Shown piece after piece: positions 7,537-15,764 of a stretch of DNA of 64,000 bases (positions within the stretch are counted from its first letter, which is position 1; every line of letters starts with the position of its first letter). Made by a program: the position numbers and the translations under genes. Source of the stretch: Clostridiales bacterium (GTDB lineage Bacteria; Bacillota; Clostridia; Christensenellales; Pumilibacteraceae). The notes below the pieces were generated by a model. The model made no database searches. It was not told where the DNA came from and was given only the letters and a program-made list of their open reading frames with translations. The stretch covers positions 1-64,000 of the forward strand of contig JAAVHP010000027.1 of NCBI GenBank assembly GCA_014799665.1. Reading direction: 5' to 3'.

Positions 7537-9921
7537 TCACCCCGCCATAATCGCAAGCGTGTCGCGCATAATCTCGAAATCGCGGTCGGACGATTTCTCG
7601 AACTCGGTAACTACGCGGTCGTAGATTTCCTGCTCTTTTTGCGGTAAGCCCTGCTCCTTGGCGAGCGCGGCGAGCTCTTTCGCCTTTTCTATCGCCTGCT
7701 GACGCGTTTGCGTTCTGTCAAACGCCGCCACAAGCTCGATAATATCCATGCACTTTCGGTCGGGATTGTCGGCAGTGTTGTAGCGTTTATCGACGTCGGT
7801 TATCTCGCCGTACGGCAGGTCGTACACGAGCGCCGCTTCTATCTTGCACTCGCGGAGCGCACGGATAACGCGCGTCGCCTTGATAAGGGACAGTCCGCCG
7901 CACACGCGCACGGGCAAGCTTCCCGTAACGAGCGCGAGCGTCTCGCGGATAGGCTTGTCGATCGCGCACGCGACTATCGCCAACTCGTGCGGGCGCTGAA
8001 CTCCTTTGTTTTCGGTTATGACCACCGAGTAGGTCGGACGAGCGCCGCCGGCAACGAGTATTCCGTCCGCGCCTGCTTCCTTCCACCGCGTGTCCTTACT
8101 TTCGGGATAGACCAAAAGCTCTACGTACGGCTTTTCGAAAGCGGTATCGACCACGTTCGGGTCGTATAGGTCCTTGTACAAGTCCTTGAACTCGTTAGGC
8201 TTAATCGGCTTAGGTCCGGGCTTATACTCGGCTTTCTTTTTTCCGTACGGTTTGGGCTTGCTGTGGCGGAAGAACGGTCCGTCGTCATCGTCTTCATCAT
8301 CGTCGTCATCGTCGCCATCCAACCAGCTCGCGTAGTATTCGCTCGGCGCTTGAATTAGCGTGAGCGGTCCGTGGCTGTCGTTGGGCGTCATGCCGTTTGC
8401 CGTGTACTCCGGCGTAGAGTAGTACAGTTCGTAGTTGCCGTGTATGGGCATTTCGCGGTCGACGCAAATATAACTTTCGCCGTAGCTCATGCGGTGCATT
8501 AGCTCGTCCGTCGTAACGACGTTGACCGCCTCGGACGAGTACCTTCCGTGCAAGTACGCGCTCGCGCTCGGCACTGTCGTCTGTCCCATGTTGTCTATAA
8601 ATGCCTTGGCGGTATTGGTGTCGTTAGTGCCGAGGAACACGCGCACGGCGCAGTTTTCGAGCATGGATACGTAGTCGTCGGGATAGCGCGCTTGGATCTG
8701 GCTGAGCGACTGCACCGACAGCATCATGAACAAATTCGATCCCCTGCCGGTTTCGAGTATTGTGGGATAGATCTTATGCGGTTGGAGCGACGGGAACTCG
8801 TCGCACGCGAACACGACGGGCACGTCGAAGGGCTTGGAAGTCTTGTGGCTGAACGCCAAAAGCGTTTGCAGGCTGTCCGCCAAAACGTTGTTCACCCACT
8901 CGCGCACATTAACGTCGCTTAGGTCGTAAATGACGAACAGCACCTTGGGCGTGGTAGCCATGCTCTCGAAGTCGAACGTGTCGTTGCTCGACATTTGGTT
9001 GATCTTGGGCTCGACGAACGGGCGAAGAAAATTTTCTACGAATTGAAGGTAGTTCGCGCGAGTATTGTTGGCGTTGTTGATGACCGCCTTGGAGTTCTGG
9101 TATGCGAGCGAGCGGTGTTCGCGCTTACTCAAAAACCCGTGATCTTCCATAGACCGTTCCCACGAGAATGAATTGAAGATTTTGAGCACTGTCGCAAAAT
9201 TGACCTGCTCGGGGTATGTGCGCACGCGACGGGTCGACGCTTCCTGTTCGGGCGTGAGCGTGAGATCCTCTATCAGCCCCATGATTATGGCGAAAATAAA
9301 GTTGCGCGCCGTTTCTTCCCAGGTCGGATCCTTGACCGATTTAATGACAAATGTCACTTCCAAAAACTTGGTTATCTCGGTAATTATATTGTCGCGCACC
9401 TGTCGCTTGATATGATCGGGCGCGTTCTCGACCATGAGCCATTTCCGCGCGAGCTTGATAAGCGGATTGATCTTTACGTGCGAGAACTGCGGTTGCATAT
9501 AGTTGGCGATTATAACGTTGTCCTTGCCGTAACGCTTTACTGCGTACTCGTACGTGCGCTCGGTCACTTCGCCCTTGGGATCAGTGAATATGTACGAGGT
9601 CTTTCCGTCCATATTGAGCGCCTCGTTGAGTATACAGCCCTGCGTTTTGCCCGCGCCCGACATTGCCACCACTAGCTCGTGCTTGCGCTGTTTCATCTTG
9701 GTGATCATGAGCTCGCCCTGCGTGTTACGGAACGACATGAGCGTGCAACCGCGCGCGTCCTCGGGCGGCGTGTCGCCGTAGCGGTATGTGCAGTAAAGCT
9801 CGCTCGCCGCCGCCTGCGCCACAGACCTGAGCTCGGTATGCTCCTTGTTGGGCTCGTTGCGGGCTATCTCGCAAAAGATATCCCACTCCTTGCCCGAAAG
9901 AGTTTTCTTTTCGTTATCCAT
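7537..9921 (-). CDS. Orphan VirD4/TraG-like (T4CP-type) ATPase
   Basis: About 794 residues. The Walker A motif AMSGAGKT is at residues 86-93 and the Walker B motif VVFACDEF at 368-375, followed by the TraG/TraD-type segment with LSVQSLSQIQ. Type IV coupling proteins pump DNA or protein through secretion channels. This one lacks the N-terminal transmembrane pair of classic VirD4, carries an Asp-rich tract at about 535-546, and has an extra C-terminal domain of about 240 residues. The start is ATG 9921 behind GGGAGGTG, overlapping the upstream stop by 8 bases, which implies translational coupling. No relaxase, VirB4 or other transfer gene is nearby. Transport role unproven. Confidence 0.75.
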   Translation of the reverse strand: MDNEKKTLSGKEWDIFCEIARNEPNKEHTELRSVAQAAASELYCTYRYGDTPPEDARGCTLMSFRNTQGELMITKMKQRKHELVVAMSGAGKTQGCILNEALNMDGKTSYIFTDPKGEVTERTYEYAVKRYGKDNVIIANYMQPQFSHVKINPLIKLARKWLMVENAPDHIKRQVRDNIITEITKFLEVTFVIKSVKDPTWEETARNFIFAIIMGLIEDLTLTPEQEASTRRVRTYPEQVNFATVLKIFNSFSWERSMEDHGFLSKREHRSLAYQNSKAVINNANNTRANYLQFVENFLRPFVEPKINQMSSNDTFDFESMATTPKVLFVIYDLSDVNVREWVNNVLADSLQTLLAFSHKTSKPFDVPVVFACDEFPSLQPHKIYPTILETGRGSNLFMMLSVQSLSQIQARYPDDYVSMLENCAVRVFLGTNDTNTAKAFIDNMGQTTVPSASAYLHGRYSSEAVNVVTTDELMHRMSYGESYICVDREMPIHGNYELYYSTPEYTANGMTPNDSHGPLTLIQAPSEYYASWLDGDDDDDDEDDDDGPFFRHSKPKPYGKKKAEYKPGPKPIKPNEFKDLYKDLYDPNVVDTAFEKPYVELLVYPESKDTRWKEAGADGILVAGGARPTYSVVITENKGVQRPHELAIVACAIDKPIRETLALVTGSLPVRVCGGLSLIKATRVIRALRECKIEAALVYDLPYGEITDVDKRYNTADNPDRKCMDIIELVAAFDRTQTRQQAIEKAKELAALAKEQGLPQKEQEIYDRVVTEFEKSSDRDFEIMRDTLAIMAG

Positions 9922-10555
9922 GGTACACCTCCCATAGGCCCTTGGTAGAAGGCGCATCTTTGAGCCCGTAACGCTTGGCGAGCGCCTTATTAAGATCGGG
10001 ATACATTTCGAACGCGGGATTGGCTTTAAGGTAAGCGAACCGCTCGCCCGCGGTATTCTTTTCCAGATACATGAGCGCAACGCACGCGTCGATACCGTCC
10101 GCGTCGGCGGCGGCGCGCTGCAAAAGCTGCGTGACCGTGCGCCCCGCTTCGCGGTTGCAATAGAACAGCGCGAGCGCGTACACCACGCCGAGTTTGAGCC
10201 TGTCGTAGTTTTCGGCAAGTACCATAAGTCGGTTTGTGGCGAACGCAGTGTCGAACTCGGATGCCGCCTTAATAACGCCGCTCTTTATTTCGAGCGCGCG
10301 TTGCTCGTCAGGCAACCGCCCGAACGCGTTCTTATTGCCGCAGAACGCACGGATATAATTACGGTATATCTCTATCGACGCCGCGCTCGACAGCGCGCAC
10401 AGCGTTTCGTCGGACAAAAGCCCGAGCATTGCCGCGTCCGTCTTTTTGAGCAGGAATATAGGCGCAAGCGCGACGAAAACCTTGCTGGGCGCGTCGCCCG
10501 TAAGCTCCGATATAAACAGCGTGTAGTATAACGCCCTTTCTTTTATGTATTGCAT
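9914..10555 (-). CDS. Helical protein of unknown function, coupled to the VirD4-like ATPase
   Basis: 213 residues, predicted mainly helical, with no signal peptide, membrane segment or motif that I recognise. The composition (many Ala, Leu, Tyr) and regular helix-turn spacing could suit a TPR-like or other helical-repeat adaptor. Its stop overlaps the start of the T4CP-like ATPase, so the two are probably made together and may form a complex. AAGGAGG lies 13 bases before the start, and immediately before that sits a type 1 repeat element that follows clpP. Function unknown. Confidence 0.65.
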   Translation of the reverse strand: MQYIKERALYYTLFISELTGDAPSKVFVALAPIFLLKKTDAAMLGLLSDETLCALSSAASIEIYRNYIRAFCGNKNAFGRLPDEQRALEIKSGVIKAASEFDTAFATNRLMVLAENYDRLKLGVVYALALFYCNREAGRTVTQLLQRAAADADGIDACVALMYLEKNTAGERFAYLKANPAFEMYPDLNKALAKRYGLKDAPSTKGLWEVYHG

Positions 10556-10576
10556 GATCTTATTTTACCTCCTTTT

Positions 10577-10698
10577 TTGAAAGTACAATCGCGCGGCAGA
10601 CGGGTAACAGTTCGCGAGGCGGCGACGGGAGTACCCACCTACATGACCAAGCCGCCGAACCAAACGTAGCCCGTATCCCGCGATGAATGTACTTTCAA
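10577..10698 (+). repeat. Type 1 stop-anchored hairpin element, copy A (clpP 3' end)
   Basis: A perfect 11-bp outer inverted repeat, TTGAAAGTACA at 10577-10587 and its complement at 10688-10698, encloses about 100 bases of the type 1 core. The right arm covers the clpP stop codon (10695-10697). The core carries GACGGGAGT...TACATGACC and ends in CGATGAA, as in the other five copies. Orientation is plus, antisense to clpP. Confidence 0.8.
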
Positions 10699-11252
10699 TT
10701 ACCTCGCTTTGCTTTATTTGTCGTCTGTATAACGGTATCTATTAAACCGTACTCGCGCGCCTCGTCGGCGGTCATGAAGTAATCGCGGTCGGTATCGGCG
10801 GCAATCGTTTCGACGGGCTTGCCCGTGTTCTCGGCAAGGATATGATTAAGCTTTTGCTTAATGCGGTGCAGGTGCTTCCATTGTATTTCTATGTCGGACG
10901 CCTGACCTTCCATACCGCACAACGGTTGGTGGATCATAATATCGGCGTTGGGGTACGCCATGCGCTCGCCGTAAGTTCCCGCCGAGAGCAAAAACGCGCC
11001 CATCGACGCGGCAAGCCCGACGGCGATAGTACGAACCTTTGCGCGCACGGAATTGATAGTGTCGTAAATCTTGAAACCCGCCGACACGCTGCCGCCAGGG
11101 CTGTCGATCATGAGAATGATCGGGTCGTGCCCCGTTTTATCGAGGTACAGCATTTGGTTGACGATAGACTCCGCCTTTTCGGAAGTGATTTCGCCCGTGA
11201 TATTGACGATGCCTTGAGTAAGCGGATATAACGGTGTGTATTCTTTTTCCAT
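10695..11252 (-). CDS. clpP: ATP-dependent Clp protease proteolytic subunit
   Basis: Tetradecameric cytosolic serine protease that degrades substrates fed by ClpX or ClpC. With ATG at 11252 the protein has 185 residues, a little shorter than E. coli ClpP because it lacks a long propeptide. The triad is visible: Ser83 in AASMGAF, His108 in MIHQPL and Asp near 157 in DRDYFM. An upstream in-frame ATG exists, but AAAGGAG lies just before 11252. The stop codon is inside the stem of a type 1 element, and a long leader precedes the gene. clpX is not adjacent. Confidence 0.93.
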   Translation of the reverse strand: MEKEYTPLYPLTQGIVNITGEITSEKAESIVNQMLYLDKTGHDPIILMIDSPGGSVSAGFKIYDTINSVRAKVRTIAVGLAASMGAFLLSAGTYGERMAYPNADIMIHQPLCGMEGQASDIEIQWKHLHRIKQKLNHILAENTGKPVETIAADTDRDYFMTADEAREYGLIDTVIQTTNKAKRGN

Positions 11253-11534
11253 AATAAAACTCCTTTGCGCAAAAGAGCACAAAAGAGCCCAAAAACTCAG
11301 TCGTTAAAAACGACCGATATTCACGGGTTTAATTTTTTGCGCCTGCGCATAATATTTATTTAATTCGAACTTATTCTGAATAATCGTTTATATTTAATAT
11401 AGGCGATTATTCGGCTGTGCTTGTAACTCTAACCTAAAAAACAATTAAACAAAATTGATACATTTATATTCCTATAAACTAATCAACTCTAAAACTATAA
11501 GTATTCTTTGATACACCTCCCATATTGGAATAGA
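11253..11534 (-). promoter_or_regulatory. Long AT-rich 5' leader of clpP
   Basis: About 275 nt separate the predicted start of transcription from the clpP ATG. The leader has an inverted repeat GAATAATCG / CGATTATTC near 11380-11415, a small hairpin GTCGTT-TTT-AACGAC near 11305 followed by a T-rich run, and a possible 9-codon ORF near 11465 behind AGGA. No riboswitch family was recognised. Nothing else is evident in this gap. Confidence 0.4.
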
Positions 11535-11563
11535 ATTATATCGTATAATTTTCCTTTTGTCAA
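11535..11563 (-). promoter_or_regulatory. Predicted strong promoter of clpP
   Basis: On the minus strand TTGACA (11563-11558), a 17-base spacer and TATAAT (11540-11535): a perfect consensus for the main sigma factor. I saw no CtsR-type heptamer repeat next to it. Confidence 0.7.
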
Positions 11564-11636
11564 GACTTTTTTGAAAAATTTTTATTAAAATATTTTTGCA
11601 AAAACACTATATGTTTTGATTTACAATTGATAAAAA

Positions 11637-11669
11637 AGCGGCTCTGCCGAAGTTATCGGTAAAGCCGCC
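11637..11669 (-). terminator. Terminator of gpmI
   Basis: On the minus strand GCGGCTTTACCGA pairs with TCGGCAGAGCCGC and is followed by six or more T residues, a classic intrinsic terminator just after the gpmI stop. Confidence 0.85.
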
Positions 11670-11676
11670 ATAATTC

Positions 11677-13191
11677 TTAATTGTTTATAATGCTCTCGCC
11701 CGTCATCTCGGCGGGTTTTTCCACGCCCATTATATCGAGCAGAGTAGGCGCGACGTCGCAGAGCGCCTTGCCGCTTTTGAGCGTTTTGCCGACGTACTTC
11801 TCGCCCGCAACGATAAGCGGAACGAGGTTGGTCGTATGCGAGGTGCAAGGCGAGCCGCCCTCGAACTGCATGACCTCGGCGTTGCCGTGGTCGGCGGTGA
11901 CTATCGCAGTGCCGCCCGTCGCCCAAACGGCTTCAACGACTTTCTTTAAGCACTCGTCTACCGCTTCGACCGCCTTGACCGCCGCGTTGAATACGCCAGT
12001 GTGCCCAACCATGTCGCAGTTGGCGAAGTTGAGTATTAAAACGTCCTTGCCGCTCTTGACCTGTTCGACCGCTTTATCGGCGACCTCGTAGGCGCTCATT
12101 TCGGGTTGAAGGTCGTAGGTCGCTACCTTGGGGCTTGCGACGAGCACACGGGTTTCGTTCTCGTTGGGCTGCTCGACGCCGCCGTTAAAGAAGAAGGTCA
12201 CGTGCGCGTACTTTTCGGTTTCGGCAACGCGCGCCTGCTTCAAGCCCTTGACGGCGAGGTATTCGCCGAGCGTGTTTTTAAGATGTCTCGGCGGGAACGC
12301 CGTCAGAATATTGGTGAGCGTAACGTCGTACTGGGTCATGCCGACGTAGGTTATCTTTTTGTAGCCGCCTACGCGCTCGAACTTATCGAAGTCCGGCTCG
12401 GTGATCGCGTGCGAGATCTGGCGCGCGCGGTCGGCGCGGAAGTTATAGAATATCATGCCGTCGCCCGCATTTACGCCCTTGTAGTCGCCGATAACGACGG
12501 GCTCGACGAACTCGTCCATAGTGCCCGCAGCGTAGCTCGACGCCATTGCCGAATCGGGCGAGCTGAAATGCTTGCCCACGCCGGCGAACACCGCGTTATA
12601 GCCGCGCGACACGCGCTCCCAGCGGTTGTCGCGGTCCATATAATAATATCTGCCGACGATAGTACCTATCTCACCGACGCCGATCTCTTCAAGCTTGTCG
12701 CTGAGCTCGCGCACGAACGCCCTGCCGCTGTCGGGCGGAACGTCTCTGCCGTCGGTGATGCAATGCACGTACACCTTTTTAAGGCCGCGCGCCTTGCACA
12801 GTTCGAGGAGTGCATAGAGGTGCGTGTTCATGCTATGCACGCCGCCGTTGCTGAGCAATCCCACAAGGTGCATTGCGCTGCCGTTAGCTTTAACGGCATT
12901 TATCGCTTCGTTGAACGCCGCGTTGTCGTTGAACGTGCCGTTCTTGATAGCGTCGTCGATAGTCGTAATATCCTGATACACGACCCTGCCCGCGCCGAGG
13001 TTGAGGTGACCTACCTCGCTGTTGCCCATTTGACCTTCGGGAAGTCCCACGGCGTAGCCCGACGCGTTTATTAGCGTGTTCGGGTACTTTGTCATAAGGC
13101 TGTCGAAGAACGGCTTTTTCGCTTTTTTGATTGCGTTGCCGTATTCGCTCGGGTTTTTTCCGAAGCCGTCAAGAATTATTAATGCGTTCAT
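11677..13191 (-). CDS. gpmI: 2,3-bisphosphoglycerate-independent phosphoglycerate mutase
   Basis: Mn-dependent glycolytic enzyme that interconverts 3- and 2-phosphoglycerate; 504 residues, the usual size. The N-terminal metal Asp is in LIILDGFG and the phosphorylated Ser58 in the GNSEVGH motif; the late AIVTADHGNAE motif supplies further metal ligands. The start is ATG 13191 behind GGAG; the longer frame to 13251 has no site. It lies downstream of tpiA on the same strand, separated by a type 2 repeat. Confidence 0.95.
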   Translation of the reverse strand: MNALIILDGFGKNPSEYGNAIKKAKKPFFDSLMTKYPNTLINASGYAVGLPEGQMGNSEVGHLNLGAGRVVYQDITTIDDAIKNGTFNDNAAFNEAINAVKANGSAMHLVGLLSNGGVHSMNTHLYALLELCKARGLKKVYVHCITDGRDVPPDSGRAFVRELSDKLEEIGVGEIGTIVGRYYYMDRDNRWERVSRGYNAVFAGVGKHFSSPDSAMASSYAAGTMDEFVEPVVIGDYKGVNAGDGMIFYNFRADRARQISHAITEPDFDKFERVGGYKKITYVGMTQYDVTLTNILTAFPPRHLKNTLGEYLAVKGLKQARVAETEKYAHVTFFFNGGVEQPNENETRVLVASPKVATYDLQPEMSAYEVADKAVEQVKSGKDVLILNFANCDMVGHTGVFNAAVKAVEAVDECLKKVVEAVWATGGTAIVTADHGNAEVMQFEGGSPCTSHTTNLVPLIVAGEKYVGKTLKSGKALCDVAPTLLDIMGVEKPAEMTGESIINN

Positions 13192-13310
13192 GTTATTCTC
13201 CTTCCGTATAAAGGAATTTGTCGCGTCGAGGGAGAACTCGTCCGCCCTCAATTAGTATATTTATCCGTGAAAAGAAGTATTAAATATTTTCTGTCGAATA
13301 TCGACCGAAT

Positions 13311-13452
13311 TATTCGAGGAGTATTTTTGCTTGCTTGCAAGGGCAAAAATGCGACGAGAACAAATTAGGTGTTATACTTCGCTGCTTGTAGCGAAATAGC
13401 GTGCAAAGCACGCGGACACGGAGCTTGCTCCGTGGGTATAATACCTAATTTA
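13311..13452 (+). repeat. Type 2 three-hairpin element, copy 1 (tpiA 3' end)
   Basis: Begins with TATTCGAGGAG and a hairpin ATTTTTGC/GCAAAAAT. Then AAATTAGGT (from 13362) pairs with ACCTAATTT (to 13451) and closes a multiloop of three hairpins: TTCGCT/AGCGAA, GCGTGC/GCACGC and CACGGAGC/GCTCCGTG. The tpiA stop codon (13450-13452) is in the closing stem. A second copy is at 40529-40675, with compensatory changes in the hairpins. Confidence 0.75.
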
Positions 13453-14202
13453 CTTAGCGGTATTAACGATAACGGCGAAGTCGTCGGGTTTAAGGCTTGC
13501 GCCGCCGATAAGCCCACCGTCGATCTCGGGCTGAGCCATGAGTCCAGCCACGTTCTTGGCGTTCATGCTGCCGCCGTACTGAATGCGCATACCGTCAGCG
13601 ACCGCCGCGCCGTAAAGCTCTTTAACGACCGAGCGGATATATCCGATAGTCTCGTTAGCCTGCTCGTCGGTTGCTGTCTTGCCCGTGCCGATAGCCCAGA
13701 CCGGCTCGTACGCGATAACTACGTTTTGAGCGTCAGCCGCCGACACGCCCTCGAACGCGCCGACCACCTGCGTGCGGCACACTTCCTCGGTCTTGCCGCC
13801 TTCGCGCTCGGCGAGAAGCTCGCCCACGCAAACGATAGGCTTCAACCCGTCGGCAAGCGCACGGGTAAGCCGCGCGTTGACCGATTTATCGGTTTCGCCG
13901 AAGTATTGACGGCGTTCGCTGTGTCCGATGATAACGTAGGTCGCACCCGCTTCTTTGAGCATTGCCGCCGAGATCTCGCCGGTGAACGCGCCGCTCTCCG
14001 CCCACGCGATATTCTGCGCGCCGACGGCAATATTGGTTTTCTTGCAAAGTTCCGCGGCGAGCGCAATATCGGTAAACGGTACGCACACGACCACGTCGCA
14101 CTTAGCGTCCTTTACTTTGGGCGCAAGCGCGGTTATGAGCTCGCGGCACTCCGCCGCCGTTTTGTTCATTTTCCAGTTTCCTGCGATGATCGGTTTTCTC
14201 AT
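13450..14202 (-). CDS. tpiA: Triosephosphate isomerase
   Basis: Glycolytic TIM-barrel enzyme of 250 residues converting dihydroxyacetone phosphate to glyceraldehyde 3-phosphate. Active-site residues are visible: Asn/Lys in AGNWKMN (about 8-14), the catalytic His in GHSERR and the catalytic Glu in AYEPVWAIGTG. Start behind AAGGAG. It lies between rlmB upstream and gpmI downstream, consistent with a glycolytic pair. The stop codon forms part of a type 2 repeat stem. Confidence 0.96.
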   Translation of the reverse strand: MRKPIIAGNWKMNKTAAECRELITALAPKVKDAKCDVVVCVPFTDIALAAELCKKTNIAVGAQNIAWAESGAFTGEISAAMLKEAGATYVIIGHSERRQYFGETDKSVNARLTRALADGLKPIVCVGELLAEREGGKTEEVCRTQVVGAFEGVSAADAQNVVIAYEPVWAIGTGKTATDEQANETIGYIRSVVKELYGAAVADGMRIQYGGSMNAKNVAGLMAQPEIDGGLIGGASLKPDDFAVIVNTAK

Positions 14203-14231
14203 GATATTTGTAACTCCTTACAAGTTATTTA

Positions 14232-14951
14232 TTACGAATTTTTTACTGCGTATATGCCTAGCGCCGCCGCAACGCTCGCGTTGAGCGAGTTTATCTTGCC
14301 GAACATAGGCAGCGACAGCACGCCGTCGCACAGTTCCTTGGTAAGTCGCGAAACGCCCTTACCTTCCGCGCCGACAACGAGCGCAATCGGTCCGCTTAGG
14401 TTGCTGTTGTAAATATTCTCGCCGCCCATGTCGAGCGCGTACACCCACACGCCGCGGTCTTTGAGTTCTCGAATAGCGTCGTTGATATTGACCACGCGCG
14501 CGACCTTGACGTATTCCGCCGCGCCTTCGGCGACCTTGATAACGGTATCGGTCACGGCTACCTGTCTGTTCTTGCCGATCACTACGCCGTGAACGCCGCC
14601 GCACTCGCCCGTTCGAAGAATGCTGCCAAAGTTGTGCGGGTCCTCGATCCCGTCGAGGATAATAATGAACGGCGGCTCGCCTTTTTCTTGGGCAGCGCTC
14701 AGTATATCGTCGAGCTCGCTGTACTTAAAGTCGGTGCAGTGCCCGATACAGCCCTGATGCGCCGCACCGTCGGCGGCTCGATCGAGGCTTTTGCGGTCGA
14801 CGAACCGAACAGGCACGCCTGCCGCCTTGGCTTTATCGAGTATTGTTTTTACCCGACCGTCGCCCTTTACGCCGTCGAGAAGTTCTATGCGAATGAACCC
14901 GCCGCCACTGTTAAGCCGTTCCAAAACGGCGTTTTTACCGAAAATTTTCAA
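14232..14951 (-). CDS. rlmB: TrmH-family 23S rRNA (guanosine 2'-O)-methyltransferase
   Basis: SPOUT-class SAM-dependent methyltransferase of 239 residues. The three TrmH motifs are present: DGIEDPHNFGSILRT, ALVVGAEGKG and INSLNASVAA. The N-terminal substrate-binding domain begins KIFGKNAVLE, which matches the RlmB/YacO subgroup. The start is TTG at 14951, since no ATG or GTG fits the conserved N-terminus; no clear ribosome binding site is seen. The gene order mrnC-thyX-rlmB resembles the usual Bacillota cysS-mrnC-rlmB cluster. Confidence 0.88.
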   Translation of the reverse strand: MKIFGKNAVLERLNSGGGFIRIELLDGVKGDGRVKTILDKAKAAGVPVRFVDRKSLDRAADGAAHQGCIGHCTDFKYSELDDILSAAQEKGEPPFIIILDGIEDPHNFGSILRTGECGGVHGVVIGKNRQVAVTDTVIKVAEGAAEYVKVARVVNINDAIRELKDRGVWVYALDMGGENIYNSNLSGPIALVVGAEGKGVSRLTKELCDGVLSLPMFGKINSLNASVAAALGIYAVKNS

Positions 14952-14994
14952 AATGACTAAACGTAATTTTTAAAGAAACGAAACGCTCTCAACT

Positions 14995-15034
14995 TAAAGG
15001 TTTCTTGCCAACTTCTTTACTTAAAGAAGTTGGT
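14995..15034. repeat. TTCTTT-hairpin repeat fused to the thyX 3' end
   Basis: CCAACTTCTTT and AAAGAAGTTGG form an 11-bp hairpin. Its left arm on the minus strand encodes the last residues of ThyX and the loop holds the stop codon. Related hairpins preceded by AAAGTTTCTTG occur at 26048, 56478 and 61786. It could act as a weak terminator. Confidence 0.55.
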
Positions 15035-15737
15035 CGCGGTGCTTTTTAACTTCCGCAGACTTGCCGCACGACTTTTTCCCTTCGGGGCACGCGCCGCGCA
15101 AGCAGCCGGGACCGCAGTCCTTGAACAGGTTAGGCGCGACTTTGAGCACCTCTTTAAGCATGAGCCACGCCACGCTGCGGATCTCCCACTGCGCGCGATT
15201 GCAGCAACGCAGGTCGAAGAAGTGCATGAGCTCGCGCGAGTTCATGGTGACTATCATCTTGGTCTCGCACGCGTTAGGAAGTATGAACCGCGCGTCCTCG
15301 TTGGACTTTTCGCCCCTGCCGAGCGCGCCCTGCCAATCGTGGTACCAGTCCATAATCGTATCCATCTGACCCTTATACCGCGCGACAGCCGCTTCGCCGA
15401 GCTCGGCGATCGCGGGCGGAATAACGTAATTGAAATCGGCTTCGGACACGTAACGCTGCGACCGTACCGAGAACGACGCTATGCGGTGGCGCGTGATCTG
15501 CGCAAGGAACGCGCGCGACACGCCCTCGACCGAGAACGTAAACGACGCGTGCTCGGTGGGCGAAAGATGCCCCATATCCATGAGCCGATTGATAAACGTG
15601 CTGTTATCGCCCGCCATAATATTGTCGGTGAGCTCGTCGAGCTCTTTGTCCGAATAGCACAGCTTGGCGGCAAGCGCGACGGTGGCTTCGGGATCGGCGG
15701 TGTAGCGGATAAGTTTTACTTTGGGTGTGACCTGCAT
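15021..15737 (-). CDS. thyX: Flavin-dependent thymidylate synthase
   Basis: Makes dTMP from dUMP using methylenetetrahydrofolate, FAD and NADPH. 238 residues. The ThyX signature RHRX7S is present (RHR at 83-85, Ser93), with RSQRY following. The C-terminal Cys-rich tail (CGPGC..GACPEG..SCG) is typical of clostridial ThyX. Start behind AAAGGA at 15737. Its terminal codons are shared with a hairpin repeat. Located between mrnC and rlmB. Confidence 0.95.
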   Translation of the reverse strand: MQVTPKVKLIRYTADPEATVALAAKLCYSDKELDELTDNIMAGDNSTFINRLMDMGHLSPTEHASFTFSVEGVSRAFLAQITRHRIASFSVRSQRYVSEADFNYVIPPAIAELGEAAVARYKGQMDTIMDWYHDWQGALGRGEKSNEDARFILPNACETKMIVTMNSRELMHFFDLRCCNRAQWEIRSVAWLMLKEVLKVAPNLFKDCGPGCLRGACPEGKKSCGKSAEVKKHRDQLL

Positions 15738-15764
15738 AACGTTGTCCTTTATGTAAATTGTGCG

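Noticed and set aside
9922..10218. N-terminal extension of the VirD4-like gene beyond 9921
   Set aside because: The extension reads through the neighbouring gene in another frame and has no ribosome binding site, whereas ATG 9921 has GGGAGGTG and overlaps the upstream stop in the usual coupled way.
11511..11521. GGGAGGTG near the clpP transcription start as a ribosome binding site for a leader peptide
   Set aside because: The only start at workable distance is the GTG inside the motif itself. A 14-codon frame follows, but the site would overlap its own start.
13361..13452. Type 2 element as a tRNA-like cloverleaf
   Set aside because: It has a closing stem and three hairpins, but no TTC loop, no D-loop bases, no CCA site and wrong arm lengths. 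I treat it as a structured repeat, not a tRNA.
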